DNA of 64,000 bases from NCBI RefSeq assembly GCF_048564905.1, contig NC_133018.1:868001-932000 (forward strand). Direction: 5' to 3'. Under the pieces are notes generated by a model that saw only the letters and a list, made by a program, of their open reading frames with translations, searched no databases and was not told the origin of the DNA. Of this stretch, positions 11,162-24,376 are shown in pieces. Source of the stretch: Vicugna pacos (lineage: Eukaryota > Chordata > Mammalia > Artiodactyla > Camelidae). How positions within the stretch are numbered: the first letter of the stretch is position 1; every line of letters starts with the position of its first letter. Made by a program: the position numbers and the translations under genes.

Positions 11162-12710
11162 AAGTGTAATTCTACCCCAAATTCTATATGATGTTTATGA
11201 CTCCCTCTGATTCTCAGGTCAAGAAACGGTGACACATGGAGCTTGGCAAAACATATGTGGTATTCCCTCTTATCTTTACATCTCCAAGAGTTAACATTCT
11301 TTTAAAATGTCTGTAGAATATTTGAAAAGCCTGATCCTGCTCAACTAACCATGTTTAACTGAAAATGACTGTGAGAGGATACGTGCAAAATGCGTGGCGC
11401 AGCATTTGGCTCAGCGCAGACCCTGCGAGCCATGGGGCCGAAGGAAACCTCAGTGAGCCGACAAGGCAGATGCAGACCCCTCCAGCCCTGCCCTGTGTGG
11501 CTGCTGGTGCCAGGGCTCCAGGCCAGCGAGTGATGGGCTGAGGGGCTGAGCCCGAGAGTCAGGGCTCCCTCAGGGTTAGGCTGAGCTAACAGAAGAGAAT
11601 TTCTGGGCCAACTCTGCCCTGTCTGAGGGGAAGCTGGTGAAGGAGGCACTGATGAAGGGACAAGTGAGGGGTTTCAGCTCAGGGAGGAGCGTAGGCCCCA
11701 CCCCAGGCTCTGCCAGCAGCCTGGGTCCCGGTGCTGGGGGACAGCATCAGGTGGAGGTCACATCTTCCTCCTCTGCTTCCATCTTGACCCCATTTGTTAC
11801 CTAGGCTCGGGAGACACCTGCTTCCAGCACGTGCTGTGCTCCAGGTCATGTCCTCGGCCTTCTTAAGTGACTCCTTGAAATGCCATTGGGTTTATATCTT
11901 TCCAAGAGCCACCAACCTAACTGACGCACGCAGCTGGGAGCAGCTTAATTTTATCTATGTAGACGTATACATTTAAAAAGTTTAAGTACGGCCAGTTTAC
12001 GACCTTGCGTTAAGATCTAGTGTACAGTACAGTGATTCAGTTGCATATATACATATATTCCTTTTTATATTTTTCCACTATAGGCTATCACATGTTGTAA
12101 TATCCCACAGACAAGCTTCATGAAATGTACAAACTTAGAGTGTGTTTAAAACATTCTTTTTTCTTTTCCCTGAAATCAGCTCGCTCTGCTGAAATCAGTG
12201 ACGACAAGGAGGTGAGGGCCCGTTCTCAGCACTGCTTGCTTTCTGGGGTGAGGACAGTGCTCCAGGCAGGTCCTGGGTGGCTCACCCGTCCTCACAGAGA
12301 AGGGATGTCTCCTCTCCTTGAGGAGCTGAGCTATTTCTTAGTCGCTGTTTGTGGCCCCTAACGTTCTCTGAGACCAGCTTCCTCCCCTCACAGGGGAGGT
12401 CGTGTGAGAAGTCAGCCCTGCCTGGAGCCTGGGCCCGCGGAGGGAGACGGGACCCTCGCTCCAGCCCCCGGAGCGCGTGCAGGTCCTCCTGGGTCCCGGG
12501 CAGCAGAGCGAGGCCCGAGGCACCTCCCAGGTGTTCTGTGCCCAGCGTCAGTCTGCAAAGACTGTGGAGAGCCCAGCTGGGGAGGGGGCGCTGATGGTGG
12601 CCCGTGGGCAGTTACTGGGCTGACATGCCGGCAAGAGGCCATCCTCCACCTCACTCAGGATCACCTGCAAGTAATAAAAGTCATAATCTACGACTAACAG
12701 GAAGGATGGC
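11162..12710. other. GC-rich unassigned DNA with a short antisense L1 tail
   Basis: No gene recognised. 11960-12110 is an antisense L1 3' end fragment (gtgattcagttgcatatatac type string). The remainder, including 12170-12690, is single-copy and GC-rich with short open frames that I judge to be chance. Confidence 0.4.
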
Positions 12711-12719
12711 AATAAAATA

Positions 12720-12880
12720 AGGCCACTTATGTGGTGCTTACATCGCTGTAGTCACTGCAAACCTGTCAGCCCGACAACAACCCTGTGCCCTGCGAACAAG
12801 CCCACTTCACAGACGTGCCGACTGAGGCGGAGGGTGGTCAGGGGATGTGCCCAAGGGTCCCACGAGCGGCAGGAGTAAAG
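12720..12880 (-). mobile_element. MIR SINE, minus orientation
   Basis: Reads as the reverse complement of a MIR: a 'caacaaccctgtgc...' stretch, 'cacttcacagacgtgccgactgaggc' type core (shortened), then gatgtgcccaagggtcccac. Ancient and diverged. Confidence 0.6.
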
Positions 12881-13259
12881 ACAGGATGGCACAGGCTGCT
12901 TTGTGACTGGCTGCCCTACCGCAGGGAAGCGGCAGGTCTTGGTTCCTGCTGGCCCTTCCTCTCAGTGCCCCTCATCCCCCACCGCCTGGCCCTACTGAGG
13001 CTCAGGGATGGGGTCAGACCTGCAGCAAGGACTTTCCTCAGAAGCCCTGGCCTCAGCGGCAGGACGGTGTCACCTCGACAGCCGGGATGCCAACACCCAT
13101 CCTATCAAGGCCGCGCCCACAGGGAAGGGCTGGTGATGGCGCGTCTCCTGCGTGAGGTGAGGGCGGCAGCCACCTTCTGGGATCTTCACCCCAACCCCAT
13201 CGCCCTTGCCTGATCATAAGAAAAGCAGCAGACAGGTCCACAGCAGAACCTCACAAAAC

Positions 13260-13600
13260 ACCTGACCAGCGCTCCTCGCAACCGCCACGGTCACCAAAAA
13301 CAAGGGAACCCTGGGACACTGTCAGCCAAGGGACCCCTGATGTCATGTGGTGCCCTGGATGGGATCCTGGGACAGTAAAAGGATATTGGGTGAGAACTAA
13401 TGCAGTCTGAATTAACGGGCTCCAGTCGATAATATCAATACTGATTCACTAATGGCTGTAAGTATACCGTAGTAAAGTAGGGTCTTAATATTAAGGGAAA
13501 CTGGGTGTGGGGCTTCCTCGAACTCTCTGTACTGTCTTCTCAGTTTTTATGTGAATCTAAAAGCTATTCTAAAAAATAAAGTCTATTTAAAATGAAACCT
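13260..13600 (+). mobile_element. LINE-1 3' end (L1M class), plus orientation
   Basis: Matches an old L1 3' terminal region: 'ggatcctgggacagtaaaag', then gggaaactgggtgtgg, 'aactctctgtactgtctt' and a tail with ctattctaaaaaataaag. Diverged, no frame. Confidence 0.65.
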
Positions 13601-15054
13601 GTCATTCCTGCAGCTCTTGTCTGAGATCTGTCCATGGGAGAGACTCTCGGCAGGGAGGCTGTCAGCCAGGCAGGCAGGTGCCTGAGGGGACCCAGGTGGC
13701 TCAGATGTGCAGCTGGAGGGGCTTTAGGAGTTCAGACTGCACGTAGTAGGTCTTGGGCGATTGCTGAGGAGGGGTGTGTGCGGTGTGTGGCTCTGGACAG
13801 GGCCAGCAGTGACGAGCCATCCTGCTGACTCACTGGCTCCTCGGCTCTGCGGGTGGGAGCCAGGAGGGTGAGTGGATTAGACAAGGGGCCGGGGCTGGTG
13901 GGGAGCCCAAGCCTGCCCACCTGGAGCTCTGGCACCCATCACGGCTGATGACTATTCCTGTAAATCACGTGTTTTTGCTTATATTCCAGCAGAAAAGGAC
14001 AAGGCTTCCCACGTGGACACTTGTTCCCAGGTAGCCCACAGCCCTTGTGAACTCCCCGGGCTGGTCATGGACCCTCTGACCTGCCGGGGCTGCCTGGGGC
14101 TGGTACCAGGGAGGGGGTGGGGCTGGCCTCCTTCCCCCACCTACCCACGTGCTTTGATCCGGATTGCTCCATGGGCCAAAGGAAGATGGTCTCCTCGACT
14201 AAGCTGGTCCCTGTCCTGACCAGGGAGACCTGGGAGCTGGATGGGTGTGGAGGCTGGGCGTCATGGGCCATACTGAGTGGGGCGTGCGCCCCCTTCCCTG
14301 TACCCCGGCCCCCGGCCCAGCCTGACCCTCAGTGCAGGAGGAGCTTCCCATCCAGCCGGGAGCAAGGGCTGAGTTAGAAGCAGGAGCCCAGACGACCCGC
14401 TTCCCTCCATCTCATGGGGTCTGCTCTCCCCTAGGGCGCAGCCTGCAGTGACCCAGGCAGAGTTTTGCAGCTGTAGTTCCAACCAAAGGGCTTGGCCAGG
14501 TCAGCCCACAGCTGACTGTGACAGCTGAGGGCGACCTTCCCCCAGCCACATCCAGGCTGTGCCCCGGTCACTCACTCCCCTCCAAGATCATGCGCTCCCC
14601 ACTGAACACACACTCTGCCGCCACCCTGGGTGAAAACTCCCACTTGTCCCTGAAGCCTGGCCCCCACTGACTGGGTTTTCCTTTTAGGAACTTGGATCCA
14701 GTGCCTGGCTTGCTGGTGGGGAGGGCTCTTCCCCACATTGTGGCAGGCCCAGCACACATGCAACAGTGAGCTTCCTCGTCTCCAGTTTCTGTAGAAACCC
14801 TCAAACTCAAAGTGAGGAAGACTCACACTGCACTTCTGTGTGACGTGGAATGATGCGAGCTGTCGTGGTGACGGGATGTCTGGGGGGCTTCCAGGGGCCA
14901 CCAGGGGGGTGCAGGGTGGAGTTATTTCTCTGGATGTCTCCTTGGGCACAAGGACCTTTGCTGATATCTCAATTATGTGCTCTCTGCAGCAAAGTTGCCA
15001 AAAGCAAATATTCCCGCAGTGTGCCCCACCGCCCTGTGCTTCCCTGTGCCTGCA
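13601..15054. other. GC-rich unassigned DNA
   Basis: No recognised gene or repeat. Several short open frames overlap on both strands, as expected by chance at this GC content. Confidence 0.3.
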
Positions 15055-15150
15055 GTGTCCCAGGGGCTGGTCCCAAGGGCTGCATCCCAGGGATGGCATC
15101 CCAGGGGCAGCACCCCAGAGGCTGCGTCCCAGGGGCTACAGGGGCTCACT
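15055..15150 (+). repeat. Small imperfect minisatellite
   Basis: Four to five imperfect copies of a unit of about 18-20 bp centred on gcatcccagggg / gcaccccagagg / gcgtcccagggg. It ends just before the olfactory receptor pseudogene. Confidence 0.6.
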
Positions 15151-15155
15151 CCCAG

Positions 15156-16110
15156 ATGGCCACAAACAACCACACAGCCCCGGAGGAGTGTGCCCTGCAG
15201 TTTCTCAGCAGAGCCTGTGCTCTGGGGCCTCTTCCTGGCCTTGTTCCGCCTCCTCTACCTGGGGCTCTTGCTGGGACACCCTCGCTGTCACGGCCACCAG
15301 CCTGCACCTAGGCCTCCATACCCCAGTGTACTTCTTTCCCACCACCCAGGCTATTGTAGACACGGTCCGCACATCTACTGTCCTCCCCAGGTTGCTGGAG
15401 ACCCTGGTGGTCAAGGGTGGCACCACCTCCTGCGGGGGCTGCTCGACCCAGCGCTTCTTCCTGACCTGGCTTCTGGGGGCCGAGCTGCTGCTGCTCACGG
15501 CCACGGCCTGTGACGGCTACAGCCTGTGACGGCCACGAGGCCCCTGCCGCCCGGGGCGCCGCGGTGCGCTGAGGAGCCGGCCTGGCTGCGGCCCACTGGG
15601 GGACGCAGTGTGGCCGGGCAGTGTGGCCGGCGCGTCTGCGCGCACAGGCCTGGTGACGAGGCTGACGCCCTGCAGCTCCGTCAGACCCAGCCCTTCCTCC
15701 ATGAAGCCTCCTCCCCGCTGCTGCCCTCCTGCAGCCCTGCACCCCAAACGACATTTGGATCGATCACCGTGGTGGGGGGAGCAGGGGGTGGACTTCGGGG
15801 TGGTCAGCTTCCTGCTCGCCCTGGCGTCCTGCGGCTGCATCACCGCCTGCATCCTGAGCATCTGCTCAGCCATGGGCAGGACGCAGGCCTCCTCCACCTG
15901 CTCCACCCACGTCCTGGCGGTCTCCGAGTGCCACTCGGCCGTCATCGGCATCTACACCTACACCCGCCCCACGTGCAGTGCCCGTGGGACAAGGACGAGC
16001 TGGTGTCGGTGACCTACACGTCTGTGGCACCACCCCTGAATCCCCTCATCTACTCGCTGAGAAACACAGAGGTCAAAGCTGCGCTCAGGAGGCGGCTCCC
16101 CTGCCGCTGA
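15156..16110 (+). pseudogene. Olfactory receptor pseudogene (class II-like)
   Basis: A single-exon odorant-receptor relic of normal length (about 310 codons). A likely start is ATG at 15156, with an N-terminal NHT glycosylation motif. TM1 is visible in shifted frames. LHTPVYFF (about 15302-15337) is the conserved loop after TM1-2. The end of TM3 reads LLLLTATACDGYSL, where the usual MAYDRY motif has become CDGYS. This frame is closed by a TGA at 15527-15529. Later parts reappear in other frames: GRTQASSTCSTHVLAVSE (about 15878-15931; family form KAFSTCSSHL) in TM6, then VSVTYTSVAPPLNPLIYSLR with a C-terminal stop at 16108-16110. There are at least two frameshifts near the N terminus, the TGA and further shifts in the middle, so it cannot make a receptor. 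The family is certain; the subfamily is not. Confidence 0.9.
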
Positions 16111-16499
16111 GGCCCGCACCCCACGCCCGGCCCCTCGTCTCCCGCCTGCAGCTGCGGCCCCGTGCAGCTCTCCCTAAGGTGGGGCTTGTTTGAAATGACT
16201 GAATCGGACACTTAAAGTGGGTATTTTGTGGTAAGTAAATTGTGTATCTCATTAAGGCTGCTTTTAACAAGAAAGAGGGGAGAAGAAATTAGTTAAAGAA
16301 GGCAGCTTTTCAGAGTTTGCCGTCCTGTCCCAGGCACTCTGACACCTAGCGCCTGTGATTCAATTTTCGCTGCCGCCCAGACACCTCAGTGGTTTCCTGG
16401 CCAGTCTTCCGCCCACCGTGGACAGACCCACCTCTCCAGCACTAGCAGCTATGAAGTGTTGCTTCGCTCAGAACTGCTGTCCTGACAACATTGAGTCTC

Positions 16500-18130
16500 C
16501 TGGCACCTAAACACAATGTATCTATTTATTCAATTTTAATTTTTTCACAATATTTTGTAGGTTTTAGTGTTTTTTACAGTTTTGTCAGAAATATCCCTAA
16601 GTATTTCATATTCTTAAAAACTTGTATTGAAGACATTTGACATGTATCAGCATGTAAATGTAAGGTGTATAATGTTACTCTGACGGATTCGTATACTATA
16701 CTCTGATTGCTGTTGTAGCAAGGGTTATCACATTACGTATTTTTGATGCTATTGTAAGTGGTACTGCTTTTTAAATTGCAACTTCCAGTTGTTTGTTGCT
16801 GGAGTGTAGAAATGCAGTCGTTCTACGTGCACTGACCTCATCCTGCCACTTAGCTGAGCTCATTTCTCTCAGTTTTCCGCTGTCATTGTTCCCAAAGAAC
16901 GTTTCACGTGCAGACAGCACTGCTGCCTGCTTTCCAGGTGGGGCATCCTCTGCGTCTTCCTCTCGACCTTCTGTCCTGGCCGAGGTCTCTAGGAAAATGT
17001 GGGACATAAATGGTGGGAAGGATCTCGTTGGCCTTTCCTTGATCTTAGGCAACCACAGGGTGTTTCACCATTCAGTGGGCCGGGAGCTGCTGCATTGCAG
17101 AGACACCCTGTATGTGGCTGAGGGTGTCCCATTTCCTAGTTTGCTGAGCTCTTATTGGTAATGGACGCTGAGTTTTGTCAAATCCTTTCTCTGTATTTAG
17201 ATGACCTTTTTTTATTAATTTTTTTAGTATGATGAAATAAACTTACTAATTTTCAAATGTTAAACTAATCTTGCATTCTGGGGATAAACCCCTCCTGGTC
17301 ATCATGTTTATTCTATTACTATATCCAGTTTATAAAAGTTGTGTTTAGGGTTTTTCTCTCTCTCTTCATGAGAGACACTGCTCTGTGGTTCTAGTAGTTT
17401 TTCTAGTCTGTTTTTTAATCAGGGTTATGTTGGCCTCATAAAATTAGTTGGGTGGGATTCACTCCTCTTAAATTCTGTGGAAGAATTTGTGTAGAATTAG
17501 TGTATTTTTCCCTTAAATTTTGGTTGGATACACCATGAAGTCATCCTGGCCTGGAGCTTTCTTTGTGGGAAGGTTTTAAACTACAGAATCAATTTCATCA
17601 TTAAATATAGGCCAATTCAGTTCATCTATTTCATCTTGTTTCAGATTTGGTAATTTGTGCCTTTTGAGGAATTTTTTTCCATGTCATATAAGTTGTTGAA
17701 TCCTTGGCATGAAATTATTCATCACAGTCACTCATCATCTCAATATCTATAGAATCTGAGGTGACATCACCTCTCTTATCCCTGGCATTGTTAGTAAGTG
17801 TCTTCTGCCGTCTTCCTGGTCACCTGCTGGGTGACGATCCTCTCAGAAAACCAGCTTTTGGTTTTGTCAGGTCCTCTGTCGCTTTTGTAGCTCTGATCCC
17901 TGCTCCGCTCTTTGTCATCTTTCCCGCTCACTCTGCCTTTTTACTCACCAGTTTCTTTAGGCAGAGGCTGTGTTCCTCAAGGTGAGGCTTTTAAATTGTC
18001 CTTTAGTAATACTCCTTTAATAATGTAAATTTTCTTATACTCTTTCATCAACATTCCATGAGTTTTGATATGTTATGTTTTCACTTTTGTTCAGTTCAAA
18101 ATACTGACGTTCCTTCTACGTTTCAGCCTG
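16500..18130 (-). mobile_element. Old LINE-1 ORF2 fragment(s), minus orientation
   Basis: The plus strand shows the antisense of L1 ORF2: aatcttgcattctggggata, 'ggcctcataaaattagttgg', 'catcctggcctggagctttc' and 'accagcttttggttttgtcagg'-like strings (17270-17870). AT-rich and heavily decayed. Confidence 0.75.
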
Positions 18131-19880
18131 GAAGCCTCCAGGCATGGAGCTGGGGCAGTCGCGGGGCTCCGCTCTCACTCCCCGCCTCTCAGTCTCACTG
18201 TCCTTCACTGGCTGATGTCCAGGGCCTTTGAAACATTTTTTCATGTATATTGTCTGTTTTTGTGGTTTAAGCCTCTGGGTAAATCTACTTCCTAGTACCC
18301 CACAGGGGTACTTATAGGGTCTTCATTGTTGTTTCATTAAAAAGTCAGCCAATTAAAGGAATCAGTGAAACTTTTGTCCATTTAGGGCCTCATCAGGCAC
18401 TCAGGGGAGGCAGAAGTATGGAGACTAATTCATCAAAGGAGGAAATTAAAACAGAACTAAATGACAAGCCAATCCCAGGGGCAGGTATATTAACATTTCT
18501 GTGTGCTCCAAAAAGAGAAAACACTCATTTTGCAAATCATCTGCTTAAATGCCCAGCAAAAGAGCACTTTCAATGGACAGCAGGGGTCTTAGGAACTTTC
18601 TTTCAGGAAGGAATTCACAAATAGGTGACTCTGTTGAGTCTGACAAAGGCTCAAACAAAACTTGGGACTTTGTTTAGCTGTTGGATCTGGACTGACTTCT
18701 CATGGTTTAGTGGTTTATCTGTCATGGTTTAATGACTGCAAATTGGGTGTTCCAATGTCTTTCTTACCAACTATTTTCTCTGTCTTTGGACTGCGCACTT
18801 GACTCTGCAGAACTCCTTTTACAAACGTTAATTTTTGTTCTATAAAATAAAAATAACTTTCAAAAATGTTAGGTCAAATATCCAAGTCACAAAACTGTAG
18901 AGATTAAACTGGCAACAGTGCATCTTCACTCTAAATACAGATTTGTTTTGCCACTTAAATGATTTCACCTTTTCTGTAGGAAGCACGGGGCCTTGAATAA
19001 AAACACAGTGAAACATCTTATTTCCCTGAGGTTTCTGCCTGTATCTAGAATGTCTACTACTAAAATGCCATCCTTGATTAACTGTTGGCAGCATCTGGTG
19101 GCTAAAAATACACTTTTGTATGGGACTAAGGGAAGATAAGGAATCTATTTCTTGATAAGTATACAATTCTCCTGGGTTTGTGGGGAAAAGTACTTGAAAT
19201 AAAAGGGTTTGACTAAATGACCTTTGGAGTTCCTGTCTAATCAGTCTTACTGCGGTCCTCCTTCAGAGGAAAGAACTTACCTACTAGATCCAAAATGGCA
19301 AAATGCACGCACACACACACAAACACACCACATTTCCACGTACAATATGTATCTATGTGTACTTACACAGGAGGGGGTCACAGGAAGGACAGGTGGAGAG
19401 ACAGAGAAGAGAGAGGAAAAAAGTGATGGCCAAACGTGTAAAAATGGTAAGCCCAAGAAAATCAGCAGGCAAAGTAAGCAGAGCCTTCCAGTAAATCCCG
19501 CCCGAGATTTTCGCGTCTGTTCCACACGAATGGAACCAAGATCATCCCGGGGCCCCTTGCAGGTGAAAGCCACATACAATTGCAAAATGATGTTCCAACT
19601 TTAAAGCAAAAAGGCAGACCAAGGAAAAGAAACCACCTCTATAGAAATGGCTTCTCTTCTCTCATTGAGGAAACATCAAAATTTTTTAAATGGGCAAAAA
19701 AACAAATTGTGCGCCCTTAGATAATTAGAAAGGTCAGCTTCTCATGCTGGAGATGGGCAGATGCTGTTTGCGTAGGACTGAATCAACTCTGTGAAGTACA
19801 GTTCCACAAAATTACGATTTTACATATTCCTAACATTAGAATTAAAATCTCTGTGATGATTTAAATACACAGATGTAGCA
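18131..19880. other. Unassigned intergenic or intronic DNA
   Basis: No recognised gene. A 68-codon open frame at 18418-18624 (METNSSKEEIKTELNDKPIP...) has no family I know and no splice or promoter context, so I do not call it. A short AC-rich patch lies near 19307-19330. Confidence 0.3.
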
Positions 19881-19889
19881 GTTTTCTTT

Positions 19890-20110
19890 TATTGGTTAAT
19901 TCTAATTATAATGGTACATACTTTTAAATAAGTGCCAGGTACCGTCCTCACTATTTCACATTCAGTATACACGTACTCACTGCAACCATATGGTGTAGGG
20001 ACCATTATTATTCCCATTTTTACAGGCAAAAGTTTCCCAAGAGCACACAAGCCACTAAGGGTTTGGTGCTGGGATGTGAGCTCAGTCAGTCAATGTGGGT
20101 CAAGAGTCCC
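19890..20110 (-). mobile_element. MIR SINE, minus orientation
   Basis: Reverse complement of MIR: 'gtgccaggtaccgtcctcac', then accattattattcccattt, aagagcacacaagccactaag. Diverged but nearly full length. Confidence 0.75.
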
Positions 20111-22465
20111 TGCCCTGAGCCAGGACACTGCTCCGCCATCTAAGTGGGCTTTATAGTCACTGTATTCCTTAATCAATCAGTCTTACCCTAAAGAGTGGAA
20201 GGACAGCATGCTCAAGAAGAAAAAAGACAAAAGACAAAAGTTACTAACTCACAGCTCTTTAAGTTCTCTGCTATTTTTCAGCAAAACAAAATTTTGTTCA
20301 TCTCTCAAGACTCTAACAGCAAAAGCCCAAGTGAATAATGGATCTTTGGTTTTTAACCAGAACATGTGGGGGTCATGTTCTTGTATCACAGACCACCAAC
20401 CACTCCTTTCTACTAGCAAACACTCTGCTACAGTGAGTGCATGCATTGCTCAGAATTCCAAAGGAGCGCTTTATTGCAAGGAGGTACTAACCACTATAAT
20501 CCTACAACACCTAGTAAACTTTAGTAAAGAGGACGGGGCTAGACCACAGGGAAACGGAGCCTAGCCTCAGCTTTGTGGTGTGGGGATGATTAACCTGTTC
20601 TCAGGAAGGACGACGGCATGAATGAGAAAACAGATGCACAGAGCATTTAAAATTCTTGGTAGCACCTTACCTAGTTAATCTATCGCTTTCTCTGTTTTCA
20701 TTATGTCCAAATATAATTCCATGGGAGTTACTGTCAATCACATTCTCTTCAATTTCCACGAAAACCTACTGGCTCATTCTGAATGAATAAAATTGAGCTG
20801 CGGAATTATTATTTCTAGCTCTTTCACTGTGTGTCAGAGGAGTGGTTTCCTTTGAACAGTGGAACAGCTTACTCTAGGGCAACATGATTGCTCAATCCAC
20901 CTCCTTTCACAAAAGAGCTGGAGGATGGAGAACCTCTGGCCTCATAATGCTTTTCTAAACTTATGTACAAAAGAGTCCAAATACTCCCTCAAACAGGGCA
21001 GATCACATTCAGAATCCTGTAAGGTAGGCGCTGAGAACCCCCAGGGATCAGGCAGAAGGGGCTACAAGAGCAGCAGAGGGAAAAGGAGGGCCTGAGATGG
21101 AGAAAAGACAGCACGCAGGAGGCAGTGGAGAGGTGGGTGCGGCAGCGCCGTGGGGAAGGGCGTGGCGGCAGAGACACCTCCGCTCTGGCTGTTCACTCTA
21201 CTTTCCTATTTGTTTACTCACTGTTTGGGGGGGGGGGAAGCAAATGCTGAGGACCTGCCTGGCCCACTGGGCCCCTTGAGGCCTCAGGGAGGAGAGTACT
21301 TATTTGTTCTCAGTTTGTTCTCTATTCTTTGGGGATTCAACCAGCTCCATCTCGGCTCCCAGAAGAGTGATGGTTTCCAAACGAACAACAAAGCTGACAT
21401 CTACTCTGATTCTTCTCAAAAATTTGTCACCTTGGTTATGTGCTGCCTTTAATTGTTTCCCTTTTTATGACCTCAAGACAGACTTAAGGAATAGTGGGTT
21501 TCAGAAATTGAGCTGTCGTCCAATCTCTGCCGTAGTTCATCTATGATCTACAGCTCGGGATGGCCCAAACTCACCTGTCATTGAGTGCTAGGCTCTCTGC
21601 ACAAGTGACTAAGTTTAGTCCTCTGATGGACACATATGGCTGGCTGTCACAACTTCTTGGAATACTTTTCCCTTAGCTTCTGAGAAATGTATAAACCTTT
21701 AAAAAAAATTCTGTGTCTCTGCAAAGCCTTACAAACTAAATTTTTTTCTGCAAGCCACTGCCAATAGAAAAGGCATGCTATCTTTGCATACCAGAGCCAT
21801 AGGCACCATAAAAAAATAATTCTGCCCTGTCCAAATCCAGTAATGGATATCAATTACTTGGAAAACTGTTTGTAACTGAACTTACTGCTCTCTCTCTTCA
21901 AATGGGCTGTTTATAAGAGGAGTCAGATGATATCCTCTCAAGCTTCATAAAGAGAGTGGTTTTCGGGTGTCTTTAAGTGAGCTCACTTTCAAAACACTTT
22001 TGATTGCTTCCTAAGACTGGAAAATTGCATTACTAGCTTCTGGTCCAAAAGCAAAAATCTATCATTTTTAATAGTCAAGGTAAACAGTAATTATGGCACG
22101 TTGTTTATTAACATGTCAAAGTAAGAACATAGCATTTTCACTTGGGAAAAAAAATCATGAAGTGAGCCCCGGTAGTACAAAATGAAATCTCTATTTTTCA
22201 AGGATATTTTCACTCAGAACACCCACAGAGCACAGCAATTTCTTACATAATTCTCCTTAACACTGTTACTTTGGTGGCCACCATTTGAGTCTGGAAAATT
22301 ACAAAGAACTACACGGCTCAATGCACAGTTCCCTTGAGCAGTGACGTTGTGTTAATATCTCTAAATAGAATTTATATTAATAAAACAATCTAATAAATAA
22401 ACAGAATTGACAGATAACACAGTAAAAAAAGATTATGAACAACCATCAGCATGATTATTCAGAAA
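20111..22465. other. Unassigned DNA
   Basis: No gene recognised. 21080-21300 is GC-richer with a G run at 21225-21237. Short open frames here look like chance. Confidence 0.3.
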
Positions 22466-22480
22466 TTTCCCACATTCAGT

Positions 22481-22866
22481 AACGCCATTTGCAACAACAT
22501 GGATGGACCAGGAGATTGTCACTCTAAGTGAAGTAACTTAGAAAGAGAAAGAAAAATGCCATGTAACACTTGTATGTGGAATCTAAAGACAAGGACACAA
22601 GTGAACTTATTTATAAAACAGGACAGACTCACAGACATAAAGAACAAACTTATGGTTACCAGGGGGTAAAGGGGGAGGGAAGGGATGAATCGGGAATTTG
22701 TAATGGCACCTCTTGGGGAGTGATGGAAATGTTAACTGTCTTGATTGTGGTGGTGGTTTCATTGGTGTGTACATCTATCAAACTTCATCAAAACATACAT
22801 TTGAAATATGTGAATATGTGTAGTTTACGGTACAGGAACCACACTACAATAAAGGTGTTAAAATTT
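22481..22866 (+). mobile_element. 5'-truncated LINE-1 with target-site duplication
   Basis: Begins in the end of ORF2 / early 3' UTR ('gcaacaacatggatggacc') and ends in an L1 3' end of the older type ('gattgtggtggtggtttcat', then tacaataaaggtgttaaa). Flanked by a 15-bp exact duplication, tttcccacattcagt, at 22466-22480 and 22867-22881. Confidence 0.9.
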
Positions 22867-22881
22867 TTTCCCACATTCAGT

Positions 22882-23951
22882 TACCAAGTCGAAGCCTTAG
22901 AAGACTTAACTGTTGTTGAAATCCTATGCAGCAGCCCCAGAAGGCTGACTTTGCAGCCAGTGGCCAAGACACTTGAAACATACGAGTCCCCCTGATGTCA
23001 TCATTGTCAGATTTCATTAATAGAAGTTAAAAAATAGAAGCAAGACTGGAAAGACAGTGATAACTTTGAAGCCATCACTAGTTAATTTCTCAGTATATAA
23101 CAGCCCCCAAACTGAAGTCACAGTAAGAAAAAGACAAATGATCCTGAAGTCTGACCCTGAGCCATTCCACCTGTACAAGCCTGTCTCCTTGATCACAAAG
23201 TGAGACTAACAGGCCTGTTTTACGGCTCACAAGGTAATGATGAGGCTACAGCCACATAATGTATGTGAAAACTGGGTGTAAGAGTGACTATTATTATAAT
23301 ATACCCTATATGTAGGGTTTGTGAGAGGTTATTTTTTTCCATCACTGTTCAGATGGATACAATACTTATAAATCACCTAAGGTGGTTTGTCTATTTTTCA
23401 GTAATTATAATTCTTCTCCCTTTCAAGTTTTCCACTTGGGTAAATGGAACATTGCACAGGTAGACATGACATTGGACTTTCAAAGTGTAAATATTTTTGC
23501 TCATTTTGCAACTTTAGCAGCATCATGTCACCATGTAGTCATCATCTGAAGTTAGCAGGAAAAGAAATGAAGCTGAGTTCTTGGTATACTGAGATGGGAA
23601 AAATGAAAAACAGAAAAAAAGAGTTTTGGAAAATGATCCTAATATTTTGAGAGGACAAGTACGTTAGTAAAATTGGTTTCCTTTCACGCAATGATTCTCC
23701 TAGATTTCTGGACTTTTTCAGAAAAGATCAGGCTACTGAGTGAGCTCACAAGTGCAAAACTGCTGGAACAGGACAGGGCAACCCCCCAGTGATGCGGGAC
23801 TTGGGATTGAAGAGGGTCTGTAACAAGGTACTCTGTAAGTCTGACCAAGTGAGATCAAAATGTTCATTCCTTTGCTTGAATGTTTCAATTAAGGGCTGAA
23901 AGCTCATCCTTCCCTGACTCTTATTTTGTAAACTTTAGCCTTTCTGTTCAT
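22882..23951. other. Unassigned DNA
   Basis: I see no gene or recognisable repeat in this stretch. Confidence 0.3.
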
Positions 23952-23967
23952 GAATTTGTCTCCTGTA

Positions 23968-24360
23968 CCATATAATACCACTCATACATGGAATCTAAAA
24001 AAGAAAAAAGAGAGACAGAGAGAGAGAGAAGAAAAAAGAAGACACTAATGCACTTCTCTACAAAACAGGAAGAGAATCAAAGACATAGGAAACAAACTTA
24101 TGATTACTTGGGGAGAAAGGGGGTGGGAAGGGATAAATTGGGAGTTTGAGATTTGCAAATATTAACTACTATATATAAAATAGATAAAAACCCAAATTTA
24201 TTCTGTAGAGCACAGGGAATGATATTCAATATCTTGTAGTCTATAATGAAAGAGAATATGAGAACAAACATATGTATGCATATCTATAACTGAAACATTA
24301 TGCTGTACACCAGAAACTGACACATTGTAACCTGACCACACTTCTATTGAAAGGAAAAAA
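23968..24360 (+). mobile_element. 5'-truncated LINE-1 3' end with target-site duplication
   Basis: L1 3' UTR (ctcatacatggaatctaaaa, a short AG-rich insertion at about 24001-24045, tagagcacagggaatgatat, gaaactgacacattgtaa). Flanked by a 16-bp exact duplication gaatttgtctcctgta at 23952-23967 and 24361-24376. Confidence 0.92.
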
Positions 24361-24376
24361 GAATTTGTCTCCTGTA

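Noticed and set aside
18418-18624. 68-codon open frame
   Set aside because: No known family, no promoter or splice context.
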